In this document: positions 1-11,749 of the stretch, one piece after another
Position numbering within the stretch: position 1 is the stretch's first letter
How the letters are laid out: the number at the start of each line of letters is the position of its first letter
Assembly (NCBI GenBank): GCA_963704565.1
Contig: OY969917.1
Coordinates: 744,001-808,000, forward strand
DNA: 64,000 nt
Origin: Rhodoblastus sp963704565
GTDB taxonomy: Bacteria; Pseudomonadota; Alphaproteobacteria; Rhizobiales; Beijerinckiaceae
Direction of reading: 5' to 3'
Notes under the pieces: model-generated
What the model was told of the DNA's origin: nothing
Databases searched by the model: none
Seen by the model: the letters and a program-made list of their open reading frames with translations, nothing else
Program-made: the position numbers and the translations under genes

Positions 1-494
1 TTGCCCTCGAAGCCGTGGCCGTCCTCGGCTTCGCCGTGGCCGGTTTCGAGCGAGCCGAGGCAGCCCAGCTCGCCTTCGACCGAGGCGCCGACCATATGGG
101 CGAGGCGCGCGACTTCCGAAGTGATGGCGACGTTATACTCATAAGTGGACGGGGTCTTGCCGTCTTCCTTGAGCGAGCCGTCCATCATCACCGAGGTGAA
201 GCCGTTCTGGATCGCCGAGAGGCAGGTCGAGACGCGCTCGCCATGGTCCTGATGGATGCAGAGCGGGATCTCCGGATACATCAGTTCAAGCGCTTCCATC
301 ATCTTGGCGAACATGATGTCGCCGGCATAGGCGCGGGCGCCGCGGCTCGCCTGGATGATGGCCGGCGCGTTGACCGCGCGGGCCGCCTCCATGATGGCGA
401 GCGCCTGTTCCATATTGTTCACGTTGAAAGCGGGCACGCCGTAGCTATGTTCGGCGGCGTGGTCCAGCATTTGCCTGAGCGTGATACGGGCCAT
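1..494 (-). CDS. cbbA: Class II fructose-1,6-bisphosphate aldolase, C-terminal part outside the window
   Basis: The enzyme condenses or cleaves fructose-1,6-bisphosphate (and sedoheptulose-1,7-bisphosphate) in the Calvin cycle and glycolysis. Reading from the ATG at 494 the protein starts MARITLRQMLDHAAEHSYG and continues with GVPAFNVNN and the metal-site segment CIHQDHG, which are hallmarks of class II zinc aldolases. About 164 residues are visible and the frame runs off the left edge, so the gene is cut by the window and not broken. It lies 11 bp downstream of the transketolase stop and is the last visible gene of the cbbF-cbbP-cbbT-cbbA operon. The Calvin-type assignment rests on this context. 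Confidence 0.93.
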   Translation of the reverse strand, partial: MARITLRQMLDHAAEHSYGVPAFNVNNMEQALAIMEAARAVNAPAIIQASRGARAYAGDIMFAKMMEALELMYPEIPLCIHQDHGERVSTCLSAIQNGFTSVMMDGSLKEDGKTPSTYEYNVAITSEVARLAHMVGASVEGELGCLGSLETGHGEAEDGHGFEG

Positions 495-505
495 GTCGTC
501 ACTCC

Positions 506-2515
<2,010 letters not shown>

Positions 2516-2554
2516 AGCGAAGTGTCCTTGTCTTGAGGAATTGCGGTTCGAAAA

Positions 2555-3430
2555 TTACTTGGCCCGACGGCTGCGCTCGTGAATGCGCAGGATCATCGGC
2601 GTCAGGATGAGCTGCATCGCCAGATCCAGCTTGTCGGCGGGGATGACGATGGAATTGGCGCGGCTCATCCAGCTGTTGTCGATCATCGACACCAGATAGG
2701 GGAAGTCGATGCCGCGCGGATTGGTGAAGCGGATCACCACCAAAGATTCGCCGGCGGTCGGGATCCAGCGCGCGACGAAGGGATTGGAGGTGTCCACCAC
2801 CGGCACACGCTGGAAGTTGATGTCGGTCTGGGTGAACTGCGGGCAGATCACATGGACATAGGAATGCATGCGGCGCAGGATCGTGTCGGTGACCGCCTCG
2901 GTCGAATAGCCGCGCTGCGAACGGTCGCGATGGATCTTCTGGATCCATTCGAGATTGACCACCGGCACGACGCCAATCTTGAGGTCGGCCTGGCCGGCGA
3001 TATTGATCTTGTCGGTCTTCACCGCGCCGTGCAGGCCTTCGTAGAACAGCACGTCCGAACCTTCGCCGATTTCGCGCCAGTCGGTGAAATGACCCGGGGG
3101 AACGCCATGACGTTCCGCTTCCTCGGCGTCATGGACATAGGTGCGCGACAGGCACTTGCCGGTTTCGGCATAGGTCTTGAAGGAGCTTTCCAGCTCGGCG
3201 AGCAGGTTGGCGTCCTCGGAGAAATGGCTGAAGCTGTGTTCGCCCCCCGAGTGGCGCTTGGCCATTTCCGACTTCATGTCGGCGCGGTCGAAGCGATGGA
3301 AAGCGTCGCCCTCGATCGAGGCCGCCTTGATGCCCTCGCGGCGGAAAATCTGGTCGAAGGTGAATTTGACGGTGCTGGTGCCAGCGCCCGAGGAGCCGAC
3401 GACGGAAACGATGGGATGCTTGATCGACAT
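2555..3430 (-). CDS. cbbP: Phosphoribulokinase
   Basis: Phosphorylates ribulose-5-phosphate with ATP to ribulose-1,5-bisphosphate, the RuBisCO substrate, so its presence argues for autotrophic CO2 fixation. The 291-aa length fits the proteobacterial class I octameric enzyme. The N-terminal P-loop reads VVGSSGAGTSTVK (about residues 10-22), followed by EGDAFHRFDR and the FYEGLHGAV segment typical of PRK. Only 12 bp separate it from the upstream fructose-bisphosphatase gene, indicating co-transcription. No RuBisCO genes are visible in this window, so cbbLS or cbbM must lie beyond the left edge or elsewhere. Confidence 0.97.
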   Translation of the reverse strand: MSIKHPIVSVVGSSGAGTSTVKFTFDQIFRREGIKAASIEGDAFHRFDRADMKSEMAKRHSGGEHSFSHFSEDANLLAELESSFKTYAETGKCLSRTYVHDAEEAERHGVPPGHFTDWREIGEGSDVLFYEGLHGAVKTDKINIAGQADLKIGVVPVVNLEWIQKIHRDRSQRGYSTEAVTDTILRRMHSYVHVICPQFTQTDINFQRVPVVDTSNPFVARWIPTAGESLVVIRFTNPRGIDFPYLVSMIDNSWMSRANSIVIPADKLDLAMQLILTPMILRIHERSRRAK

Positions 3431-3442
3431 TCTGGTCAGTCC

Positions 3443-4513
3443 TCAATTTTGGAAAAGGCCGCGTTGGCCGAACAGCGGGGATTGGGCGCGGTTGACATCG
3501 GCGCCGGAATAATAGGCGGCGACGCGCGCGACCTTCTCGGCCGAGCCGAAGATCAAGGGGGTGCGCTGCTGCGCCTTGTCGAGCTTCTTGGCGAGGATGC
3601 GGTCCAGGCCGTCGATGGCGGCGCCGCCGGCCTGTTCGACCAGCATGGCGATCGGAAAGGCCTCGTGGAGCAGCCGCATCCGGCCCTGCTGATAGCCCGG
3701 GCGATCGTCGCCGGGATAGAGGAACAAGCCGCCGCGCGAGAAGATGCGATGCGCCTCGGCGACCGGGCAGGCCAGCCAGTGCATGTTGAAGTCCTTGCCA
3801 TGCGGGCCGCTCTCGCCCTGGACGCAATCGTCGATGAAGGAGCGGATCTGGTCGGGCCAATGACGGTAATTGGAGGCGTTGATCGCATATTCGCGCGTCG
3901 CCGGGGCGATGCGGACATTGCGCGCCACCAGCATGAAGCTGCAACTCTTGGGATCGAGGGCGAATTGCGCCACGCCTTCGCCGAGCGTCAGCAGCAAGGC
4001 GGTCTGCGCCCCGTAGATCACATAGCCCGCCGCGACCTGCTCCTCGCCCTTGCGGAAAAAGGAGGCGGTGGCGTCGCCCGTCGTCGCGCGGAAGATTCCG
4101 AAAATCGTGGCGATCGGCATGACGCAGTCGATGTTCGACCCGCCGTCGAGCGGGTCGCAGGCGACGGCGAATTGGCCGGCGGCGTCGAGGGTGAGGATCG
4201 CCTCTTCCTCTTCGGAAGCGTAATAAGCGGTCGGCGTCTTGCGCAAGGCGTCGACGATCAGGCGGTCGGCGATGACGTCGAGCTGGCGCTGCTTGTCGCC
4301 ATCGGCGTGGGCGTTGTTCTCCGAGCCGCGCGCGACGTTCAGCGCGCCGCCGGCGATGATTTCGGACAGCGCGACGCCCGCGCCGGCCAGACCGGCGACG
4401 GTCTTGGCGAGGCCCTCGCGCCCTTCGCCCGCGGCGACCCAGGTCTTGAGATAGGCATCAAGGCTTTCGCCTCCGACTGAAGCCGCCGGCGATTGGGAAT
4501 TTGTCATGGGCAT
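3443..4513 (-). CDS. cbbF: Class I fructose-1,6-bisphosphatase
   Basis: Hydrolyses fructose-1,6-bisphosphate to fructose-6-phosphate, a regeneration step of the Calvin cycle and of gluconeogenesis. The 356-aa protein carries the class I signature with metal ligands in DPLDGGSNIDCVMPIATIFG, and SRGGLFLYPGDD and AGGAAIDG towards the C-terminus. The start at 4513 gives MPMTNSQSPAASVGGES; a second ATG two codons in (MTNSQ) is equally plausible. It is the first gene of the operon, 99 bp from the divergent regulator cbbR, so the promoter lies between 4514 and 4612. Confidence 0.95.
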   Translation of the reverse strand: MPMTNSQSPAASVGGESLDAYLKTWVAAGEGREGLAKTVAGLAGAGVALSEIIAGGALNVARGSENNAHADGDKQRQLDVIADRLIVDALRKTPTAYYASEEEEAILTLDAAGQFAVACDPLDGGSNIDCVMPIATIFGIFRATTGDATASFFRKGEEQVAAGYVIYGAQTALLLTLGEGVAQFALDPKSCSFMLVARNVRIAPATREYAINASNYRHWPDQIRSFIDDCVQGESGPHGKDFNMHWLACPVAEAHRIFSRGGLFLYPGDDRPGYQQGRMRLLHEAFPIAMLVEQAGGAAIDGLDRILAKKLDKAQQRTPLIFGSAEKVARVAAYYSGADVNRAQSPLFGQRGLFQN

Positions 4514-4612
4514 CCTCCGCGCCGACTGTTGTCCGCCGGCTGCGTGGACTCTTTACGACTTTATGACCAAAATGAAATTTAAAAATATGGAAGGGCCTGT
4601 TAGTTTATCTAA
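4514..4612. promoter_or_regulatory. cbbR-cbbF divergent promoter with CbbR-type operator
   Basis: The 99 bp between the divergent start codons are AT-rich compared with the GC-rich flanks. TTA (4600-4602), seven bases, then TAA (4610-4612) matches the TNA-N7-TNA pattern described for CbbR binding half-sites. The second triplet abuts the cbbR ATG at 4613. A regulator bound there would be expected to repress its own gene while acting on cbbF; that is inference. No convincing Shine-Dalgarno precedes cbbR, consistent with a short or leaderless 5' end. Confidence 0.6.
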
Positions 4613-5551
4613 ATGATCGATCTGAAAGCCCTCACCCGGAAGCAATTGCGCGTCATCGCCGCCACCGCCGAGCGCGGTTCGGTCAGCGGCGCGGCGGCGC
4701 TTCTTCATGTGACTCCGCCCGCGGTCAGCGTCCAATTGAAGGGTCTGGAGGAGCTGATCGGCGCGCCTTTGTTCCGCCGCTCGGCCGACGGGCCGTTCAC
4801 GCCGACCGAGATTGGCCTTGAATTGCTTGGGATGGCGCAGGATTTCGAACGCATGGCGGCACGGGTCGCCGAGCGGATCGCCGCGCTCAAGGCCGGCGCC
4901 TCCGGCTCGGTCGTGTTCGGGGTGGAGAGTACGGCGAAATATCTCGCCCCCTCGATCGTCGCGGCCTTCCAGCGCGCCTCGCCCGGCGTGCGGGTGACCC
5001 TGGCGGTCGGCAACCGCGGCGAAATATCGCAGGGGCTGGAGCGCAACGAATTCGATCTGACCATCATGGGGCGCCCGCCCGCCCATATCGAGGTCGAGGC
5101 GGTCACCCTCGGCGACCATCCCTACGTTCTGATCGCGCCGCCCGACCATCGCCTCGCCGCCGACACCGACATTCTCGCCGAGGACCTGCTGCGCGAGCGC
5201 TTCCTCGCCCGCGAGGAAGGCTCCGGCACCCGCATCCTGATGGAGCGTTTTCTGGAGCGCATCGGCGGCGGCAGGGTGTTCGAGGTCGTCGAAATGGGCA
5301 CCAACGAGACGATCAAGCAATCGGTGATGGCCGGGCTGGGGATCGCGATCATCTCGGCCCATACCTGCCTGACCGAAATCGCCGACGGCCATCTGACCAC
5401 GCTTCAAGTCACCGGCCTGCCGCTGGTGCGGCAATGGTTCCTGCTCCATCGCCCGGATCGCGAACTGAGCAACGCCGCGCGAAAATTCCGCGATTTCGTG
5501 ATAGAAGGGCGCTCGAAACTGCTGCCTAAGCTTCCGACCTTCGGATTTTGA
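4613..5551 (+). CDS. cbbR: LysR-type regulator of the Calvin-cycle operon
   Basis: Transcriptional regulator expected to sense reduced metabolites (for example NADPH or sugar phosphates in studied CbbR proteins) and activate the cbb operon. The 312-aa protein has an N-terminal winged helix-turn-helix (residues about 5-65, including GSVSGAAALLHVTPPAVSVQ) and a LysR substrate-binding domain. The size is normal for LTTRs. It is divergent from cbbF, the classical arrangement for cbbR. Its stop codon is followed within 15 bp by the probable start of the next gene on the same strand. Confidence 0.93.
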   Translation: MIDLKALTRKQLRVIAATAERGSVSGAAALLHVTPPAVSVQLKGLEELIGAPLFRRSADGPFTPTEIGLELLGMAQDFERMAARVAERIAALKAGASGSVVFGVESTAKYLAPSIVAAFQRASPGVRVTLAVGNRGEISQGLERNEFDLTIMGRPPAHIEVEAVTLGDHPYVLIAPPDHRLAADTDILAEDLLRERFLAREEGSGTRILMERFLERIGGGRVFEVVEMGTNETIKQSVMAGLGIAIISAHTCLTEIADGHLTTLQVTGLPLVRQWFLLHRPDRELSNAARKFRDFVIEGRSKLLPKLPTFGF

Positions 5552-5565
5552 ACCTGAGGCCGCGC

Positions 5566-7696
5566 GTGAAAAAAGCCTTCAAGCAAGCCCTCGCTTCCGG
5601 CGCGGGCCAACCGGCGCTTTTGATTTTGGCGCTTTTGGCGCCCGCGCGCGCCGATCCGGCCGGCGACCTGTGGCGCGGCGAATTCGCCGGGCAGACGAAG
5701 CAAGAGCTGGTTCGCCCGCAGCCCGACCCGACCCCGGACGTCGCGCCTTTCATGCGCGATGACAATTCCAGCCTCGGCTACAGCGCGGCGACCCAGGACC
5801 GCACTATCCGCGCGCTGCAAAAACGGGTGAAATTCGTTTTCGTGATCTTCAACGAGAACCAGTCCTTCGACGACGAGTTCGGGACATTCCCCGGCGTCGA
5901 CGGCCTTTATTCCGACGGCGAAAAGCCGCGCGCGGCGGCCGGCGCCCCCGGTTTCACCCAGAGCTATGTCGACAAGGCCAGCGGTCTGACGGTGAGCGTC
6001 CAGCCCTTCCGCATCGGCCCGCGCCAGAACGCGACTGTCGCCGACAGCACCGACCATTCGCACAAAGGCCTGGCCAAAAAAATCGATGTCGTGGACGGCG
6101 CCGCGCGGATGGACGGTTTCGCCGCCGACGAATATGGCCGCTACGCCAACGGGACGCCTTCGGGCGAGGCCAAGGCCCGGCAATTCGCGCGTCTGGTCAT
6201 GTCCTATATGGATTGCGAGAACCGTGCCCTTCTTGTGGCGTTGGGCGTCGCGCTTCACGATTTTCGACCATATTTTCGCCGCCGAGGACGGCCCTTCATC
6301 GCCCAATGCGGTCGCCATGCTGGCCGGACAGGGGGGCGAGAGCCAATGGGTCGAGCACGGCGCCAGGGAGCAGGCTTTTCCCGCCGTCGCCCCGGTCTGC
6401 GGCGTGACTTATGCCGATGGCGCAACTCAAGCCCCGCCCATGTTCGGCGACGCGCAGCCGTTCCATGGCTCGCAATTCGACGGCGCGGCGAAGGATCGCG
6501 AACCGGCGGGCTGTCGCGAGCATTACGCCTCGACCAACATCATGGCCAATCTGACCTTCGCCAGCCTGCCGCTCAGCCTGCTCGGCGAGACGGCCAAAAG
6601 GGTCGCGGACGCCGACCTGAACAAGCCCTTCGACCTGCCCGACGTCCGGCAGGATCTCGATTTTCTCAGCCGCGGCGGCGAGGCGCCGGTCTCCTGGCGC
6701 TGGTATCAGGAGGGCTATGACTTTGAGCCGACCGACACAGGTCCGACGGCGAGCCACAAAAGCTATGTCAGCCACCATAATGGCGCGCAATATTTCGGCT
6801 ATATCGCCAACAACCCGCAGATGAGCGCCAATCTGAAAGGTCTCGGCGACTTTTTCGACGATATCGCCAAAGGCCGGCTGCCGGACGGCGGCGTGATCTA
6901 TATTCGCGGCGGCTATGAGAACATCGCCGGATTGTCGCCGCCGATCCAGAATCCGAACTTTCCCGCGCCGCTCGTCGCCGACGATATGGCCGCGATCCGC
7001 GCCTCCAAGGCGGGCGACGACGACCATCCCGGCTATTCCGACCGCCAGATCAGCGAGGCCATGGCGGCGCGGGTGATCAACGCCATCGCGAGCGATGAAA
7101 AACTGTGGAGCGAGAGCGCCATCCTCATCGCCTATGATGAATCGGACGGCCATTACGACCATGTTCCGCCGCGCATCCTCGCCTATGGGCCGGACAAGCT
7201 GCCGCTGGCGCGCGGCGCCCGCGTGCCGCTGATCCTGATTTCGCCTTACGCCCGGGCGCATGCGGTTTCGAGCGCGGAAGGCGACCACAACGCCATCATC
7301 GAGACGATCAACGCCATTTTTGGACGGACGCCGCTGGCGAAATTGCCCGACGAGGCGCGGGCGCTGGCCGCCGGCGATTCCCCGGAGTTCAATCAATTTG
7401 GCCCGCCGGGCTTCCACCAGAAATTCCTGGGGCCGCGCGATCTCCCCGCGGCGGGGACGCAGAGCCTGCTGTCCGGCTTCGACCTCGGTCGCCTCGAAGG
7501 AGCCAAGCCGCCGCTGCCCGCCGCGCTGGCCATCATCCCTGATACAGTCGTCGACAAACTGCCCCATTATGGCGACGCCCCCGGCGGCGCTTGTCAGGCG
7601 ATCGGCGTGGTCCCGGAAGACCGGCGCCAGCACATCGAGGCGCCGCCGCCGCCCGGCTTCAACAGTTTGCCGTCAACTCTGTCGCGCTATAATTGA
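5566..7696 (+). pseudogene. Exported phosphoesterase (AcpA/phospholipase C family), one-base frameshift
   Basis: Alkaline-phosphatase-fold phosphoesterase of the Pfam phosphoesterase family (acid phosphatase AcpA / phospholipase C), probably acting outside the cytoplasm. A GTG at 5566 gives a hydrophobic leader ending in ALLAPARA. The metal-site block is VFVIFNENQSFDDEFGTFPG, and the C-terminal half has AYDESDGHYDHVPPR and SPYARAHAV. The frame breaks at 6220-6224: codon AAC, one surplus C (6223), then a different frame reading VPFLWRWASRFTIFDHIF, the expected family continuation. Removing one C joins both halves into about 710 aa. This is either a real frameshift mutation or a homopolymer (CC) sequencing error; no other decay is seen. 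Confidence 0.82.
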
Positions 7697-7711
7697 GCCG
7701 GCGTTTTTTTA

Positions 7712-8605
7712 ATGTTCGCCAGAATTCTCGCCCTTTTGCTGCTCGCCAGCCTTGCCGCGCCGCCGGCTTTGGCGCAATCGCGCCTTGCCGCGATCGAGGC
7801 GCGCGGTCCTCTGACCTGCGCGGCTTTTCCGCGCCCGAGTCTGGCGCGGGAGACGCCCTCGGGCTGGACTGGATTCTTGCCCGATCTCTGCCGCGCCATC
7901 GCCATAGCCGCGCTCGGACCCGACGCAGGTGACGACTTCAAAAGTCTCGAACTGCCCGAGGACGAAAAAGCCCTGAACGGCGGCGCTTTCGATGTGCTTT
8001 TCCTTACCCAGGAGGAAATCGCCGAAAATGCGCTCGCCAGAATAGTCGCGCCGGGGCCGGCGGTCTTTTTCAATTCCTATGCCGTGATGGTCGAGAAAGG
8101 CTCGGCGGCGACGCGTTTGGAAGACCTCGCCGGCGCGTCGATCTGCCTGCATGAGGCCGATCCCGCCGCCGAGGCTCTGGCCGAATATTTTGGCAAAAAA
8201 GGCAAAAGCTTCATCGCCATGCCCTTCCAGGAGGATGTCGAATGGCGCGACGCCTATAATTCGCGCCATTGCCGGGCGGCGGCGGCGGAAATGACCGACC
8301 TGATCGATCTGCGCCTGCACCGGGGCGTGAACCGGTTCGACAGCGTGCTGCTTCCCGAAAAACTCGCCGTCTTTCCGATCATCGCGGCGACGCCGCCCGG
8401 CGATCCGCGCTGGACGGCGGCCGTCGCCCGCGTCGTGCGTTTCCTGCACGGGTCGGGCGCGCGGGACCGCGAGGCGCCGGCGCTCAGGCTGCAAAAGAAC
8501 TGGCGCGAAAATATTCTGGTGAAGCTCGGCGACGGCGCCGCGATTTTCGCCCGCGATCTCGGCGAGAAATCGCCCTACAAGCTGCCGCGCGGAATCGCGC
8601 CATAG
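7712..8605 (+). CDS. Periplasmic solute-binding protein, amino-acid ABC type
   Basis: Probable ligand-binding protein of the amino-acid SBP family (AapJ/FliY-like). The 297-aa product has a clean signal peptide (MFARILALLLLASLAAPPALA), then the pattern of these proteins: a region after a short RLAAIEARG stretch beginning LTCA, WTGFLPDLCRAIAIAALG, DVLFLTQEEIAENALARIV and LEDLAGASICLHEADPAAEALA. No permease or ATPase genes accompany it, so it may work with distant components or as a sensory binding protein. It starts 15 bp after the phosphoesterase stop, so the two may be co-transcribed. The ligand cannot be predicted from sequence alone. Confidence 0.75.
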   Translation: MFARILALLLLASLAAPPALAQSRLAAIEARGPLTCAAFPRPSLARETPSGWTGFLPDLCRAIAIAALGPDAGDDFKSLELPEDEKALNGGAFDVLFLTQEEIAENALARIVAPGPAVFFNSYAVMVEKGSAATRLEDLAGASICLHEADPAAEALAEYFGKKGKSFIAMPFQEDVEWRDAYNSRHCRAAAAEMTDLIDLRLHRGVNRFDSVLLPEKLAVFPIIAATPPGDPRWTAAVARVVRFLHGSGARDREAPALRLQKNWRENILVKLGDGAAIFARDLGEKSPYKLPRGIAP

Positions 8606-8624
8606 CGTGAGTTGCAAGCAGGAT

Positions 8625-8710
8625 TGGTGCGGACGACGGGACTCGAACCCGTACTCTCATGGAGAAGCAGATTTTAAGTCTGCTGCGTCTACCGATTTCG
8701 CCACGTCCGC
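8625..8710 (-). tRNA. tRNA-Leu(UAA)
   Basis: Read on the minus strand, an 86-nt molecule with encoded CCA (8625-8627). The acceptor stem pairs GCGGACG with CGTCCGC. The anticodon loop CTTAAAA gives anticodon TAA at 8674-8676, flanked by the five-base stem GCAGA/TCTGC. A long variable arm is present, as expected for tRNA-Leu, and the T-loop reads GGTTCGAGTCC. Confidence 0.97.
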
Positions 8711-8934
8711 ATGGCTCCAGCATCTATACCGCCGCATCCCCGCGCGCAACGAGGGGATGAACCGCGCAAAGAGCTCGGGCCATTGCCGGCTTCTCGCCGG
8801 CGGAAGCAACGATGCGCCGGCGCGGCTGGCCGAAGCTCCCAGTGCGCGGCCCGCGCCTGCGGCGTTTTGAAACAGTCATCATTTTCTGCGATTTAGGTTA
8901 AAAATCCTGGATGGAAAATGTCGGATCCCCGTCG

Positions 8935-9450
8935 ATGAACATTGAAATCGAGCGGAAGTTTCTGCTGCGCAACGACGGATGGCGCGACGAAGTCGTCGGC
9001 GTCGAGCGCCTGCGCGACGGGCTCCTTGGCGAATTCGACAGCGGCAAGATTCGCGTCCGGCTCGCGGAATCCGCCGCGTCGCTGGCGATCAAGAGTCCCG
9101 GGTCCGGCCTGGCGCGCCGCGAATTCGAATATCCGATCCCGCGCGCCGACGCCGAATTCCTGCTGGCGACGATAAGCGGCGAGTTGATCGTCGAAAAATT
9201 GCGCTATCGCGTTTTTCACGGCGGCTTCGAATGGTCGGTCGATGTTTACGAAAAGCAGCTTGCCGGAATCGCCCTCGCGGAAATCGAACTCGACCGGGCG
9301 GACCGGGAATTTCCTCTGCCGGGCTGGGTCGGCAGGGAAGTGACCGACGATCCGAGATTCCACAAGCGGAACATGATGAGGTCGGCGCTCGCTTCCGCCG
9401 CGCGGAAGGTCGAGCGATCGCCCGGCCGTTCGGCGCCCGCGCCGGTCTGA
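8935..9450 (+). CDS. CYTH-domain protein (triphosphate tunnel metalloenzyme)
   Basis: Predicted inorganic triphosphatase or related CYTH enzyme; the family folds into an eight-stranded tunnel that binds triphosphate, polyphosphate or nucleotide with divalent metal. The ATG at 8935 gives MNIEIERKFLL, the diagnostic EXEXK motif at the extreme N-terminus, so this start is preferred over the in-frame ATG at 8911. Later conserved features are IRVRL, LAIKSPGSG, VEKLRYRV, WSVDVYE and AEIEL, alternating charged residues typical of the tunnel strands. Length is 171 aa without a CHAD domain. The PPK2 and PPDK-like genes just downstream suggest a phosphate-metabolism role. Confidence 0.85.
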   Translation: MNIEIERKFLLRNDGWRDEVVGVERLRDGLLGEFDSGKIRVRLAESAASLAIKSPGSGLARREFEYPIPRADAEFLLATISGELIVEKLRYRVFHGGFEWSVDVYEKQLAGIALAEIELDRADREFPLPGWVGREVTDDPRFHKRNMMRSALASAARKVERSPGRSAPAPV

Positions 9451-9571
9451 TACGAATTCCGAATAAATCATTCGGAATTCGTATTCCGCTGGCGCGAAAA
9501 TCCGCCCGCGACATAGAGGATTTTCGCGCCATGGCGTTTCCGCGGATTGCGAAGCAATCTTGCGGAAACCG
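9450..9571. repeat. Cluster of three adjacent hairpins in an intergenic region
   Basis: Three inverted repeats follow one another: arms 9450-9463/9471-9484 (14 nt, perfect), 9490-9503/9518-9531 (14 nt, perfect) and 9536-9543/9562-9569 with an inner stem 9545-9550/9554-9559. The first hairpin overlaps the stop of the CYTH gene and may act as its 3' end, but no T-run follows. The rest of the gap (9572-9805) shows no gene; it should contain the promoter of the 647-aa protein gene, which I cannot place. Confidence 0.7.
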
Positions 9572-9805
9572 TATGATCGGCGACGGCGCCATCCGGCGCA
9601 AGATTTCCGCGGTCGCGGCGGTTCAGTCAGCAAATCTATTCGTGTCAGTTTTATGACAATGTTTTCCCGGCGCTGGAATGAAGGCGCCGATCTCGTCATT
9701 TGACTGCTGCAATAGTTGAAGACGGGATTGATTCAACGCAATCGCGCGAAGCGTTTTCAGCGGCTATAATTCACTTCCCTTGAACGGACAGGAACGACGA
9801 GGCCA

Positions 9806-11749
9806 ATGGTCGGCAAGGTTGCGATCGTCGAATCCCTGGGCGAAAAGGCCGTGCTTCTGCCGAGCCTGATTGCGACGTCCTTGGCGGCCAACGATCGCCT
9901 GAAGATTCGGCTGACACTTTTGCAGGAAGCCTCGGCTCAAGCCTCCGAGCCGGGCCGCGCGCCCCCGTCGCTGGAGAGCGAACGACGCGCGGCTGGGCTG
10001 GACGACGCTGCATTCGAGGCGATTTTCTCCGGCGCCCGACCGCTCGACGCCGGCCATTTCGTCGCGCCGGGCGCGGCGGTCCTGGCCGCTGGCATATCGG
10101 GCGACCTCGCCGCCATGCTCGCGCCGCTCGAAGTCGTCGGCGGCGAGGAGGCCGCCGCGCTGAAAGGGCGCATGGCCGCCATCGCCGGCGGTCTGCCGTC
10201 CTTCGCCGAGGACCGCGTCGCTCACGCCGAGGTTCTGGCGCTGGCTTCAGCGCGGCGCGAGGCTGGCGACAGTCTGCATCTCCTGGTGATGGACCTTCAT
10301 CGCGCCATCAACCGGCTGGCTTCCGCGACCGCCGTGGAAGATGTGGACGGCGCCGGCGCGGCGGGCCTCGACGAGTCCGCCCGCACCCGGGTCAAGGCCT
10401 TCATGCGCGGCCTGAACCGCACCAAAAACCTGGCTTTCGGCCATCCGGGCCTGGCGACCACGGCCGGGCGGGTCGGCGCGCGCCTGTCGATCCAGAACGA
10501 TATCGGCACGACGGACGCGCATGTGCTGGTGGTGCGCGTCGAAGGCCTGACCGCGACGACCACCTATACCGACGTCCATCGACCGCGCGCGAAATTCTTC
10601 ATCTCCCTGTTTGACGGATCGGGCGCGCAATGGAGCGCGCTCGGCGAAAAGCGGCAGCGCAATCTTGCCGAGGGCGAGGTTTTCTACCTGCTGACCGGCG
10701 TTTTTCACGCCCATGACGCAACGGAACTGGATCGCTTTCTCGAACGGCTCGGTTCGCGCATCGTGTTCCTGATCGACTGGAACAAGGCGCGCAAGGCGCT
10801 TCAGCTCTTCACCGGCAAGAAAGCGGCGATCGACATTCTGACCGACGCGGCCCGGCGCGACGAAGGCCATCGCGCCTTTCTCGAACTTGGCGGCGCGGAA
10901 TTGATCTATGAGGCGATCCGCAACGCCGCGTCCGGGCGGATCGCCTATGGCGTGCCGCTCGACCGGGCGCTCGGCGACGACCAATGCCAGGGCTTCCTGC
11001 GCCATGTTCTTCATGTCGCCTGCGCGGGTTTGCAGGACGGTCGATCGACGCGCCTGATCCGCGATGAAATCCAGGCCGATCTGTCGCAAAGGCTCGATAC
11101 GGCCGAACGCGAAACCCTCGCGGTCGCGCTGCGCCACCTCGGCCTGACGCGGATGCTGGCGGGCATGATCGAAACGGCCTTTCTGCCCGACCGGCTGGCG
11201 AGCGTCGATGAGCGGCGTGTTCTGGCCGCGCGCGCCAAGGCGCTGGAAGCCAAGGCCGATCGGCTGACGGTCGAGGCGCGAGGAATGTCATCCCGCCTGC
11301 GCGACGCCGGCGACCTTCTCGCGTTGATCGATCAGGTCGAGGCCGCGACGGATTGTTTCGACGAGGCGGCTTTCCTCATCAGCCTGGCGGAGGGCGGCGG
11401 GACGGATCGGATCAGCGCGCCACTCTCCCCTTTGGCGTCTTTGGCGACGGAATCCGTCGCGCAAATGACGCGTGCGGTCGAGGGAGCGCTGCTCGTGCCC
11501 CGGGGCAAACGCGAGGACGCCGCCTTCGCCCTGAAATGCATCGACGCGGTCACAGACGCGGAACGCGCCGCCGACGTGGCCGAACGCGCCGCCATGGCCG
11601 CGCTGCTCGGGCCGGCGCTTTCGGGCGCCGAGGCGCGGGTCGTCGTGCTCGGGCTGGAAATCGCGCGGACATTGGAGGAGGCGACCGACCGCCTCGCCCA
11701 TGCGGCCATGGCGCTGCGCGCCCGCCTGTTGCAGGAGTTGTCGGCATGA
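9806..11749 (+). CDS. 647-aa protein of unknown function with a PhoU/DUF47-like C-terminus
   Basis: I do not recognise this protein as a whole. It is soluble, without signal peptide or membrane segments. A central part (about residues 225-340) contains RLSIQNDIGTTDAHVLVV and TTYTDVHRPRAKFFISLFD. The last roughly 150 residues are helical and resemble PhoU/DUF47 proteins (for example LGLEIARTLEEATDRLAHAA), a weak resemblance judged by eye. The stop codon overlaps the start of the PPDK-like gene by 4 bp (ATGA at 11746-11749), implying translational coupling and probably a shared complex or pathway. An ATG at 9806 is preceded by a purine-rich stretch (GACGAGG). The CYTH and PPK2 neighbours point to phosphate or polyphosphate metabolism. 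Confidence 0.6.
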   Translation: MVGKVAIVESLGEKAVLLPSLIATSLAANDRLKIRLTLLQEASAQASEPGRAPPSLESERRAAGLDDAAFEAIFSGARPLDAGHFVAPGAAVLAAGISGDLAAMLAPLEVVGGEEAAALKGRMAAIAGGLPSFAEDRVAHAEVLALASARREAGDSLHLLVMDLHRAINRLASATAVEDVDGAGAAGLDESARTRVKAFMRGLNRTKNLAFGHPGLATTAGRVGARLSIQNDIGTTDAHVLVVRVEGLTATTTYTDVHRPRAKFFISLFDGSGAQWSALGEKRQRNLAEGEVFYLLTGVFHAHDATELDRFLERLGSRIVFLIDWNKARKALQLFTGKKAAIDILTDAARRDEGHRAFLELGGAELIYEAIRNAASGRIAYGVPLDRALGDDQCQGFLRHVLHVACAGLQDGRSTRLIRDEIQADLSQRLDTAERETLAVALRHLGLTRMLAGMIETAFLPDRLASVDERRVLAARAKALEAKADRLTVEARGMSSRLRDAGDLLALIDQVEAATDCFDEAAFLISLAEGGGTDRISAPLSPLASLATESVAQMTRAVEGALLVPRGKREDAAFALKCIDAVTDAERAADVAERAAMAALLGPALSGAEARVVVLGLEIARTLEEATDRLAHAAMALRARLLQELSA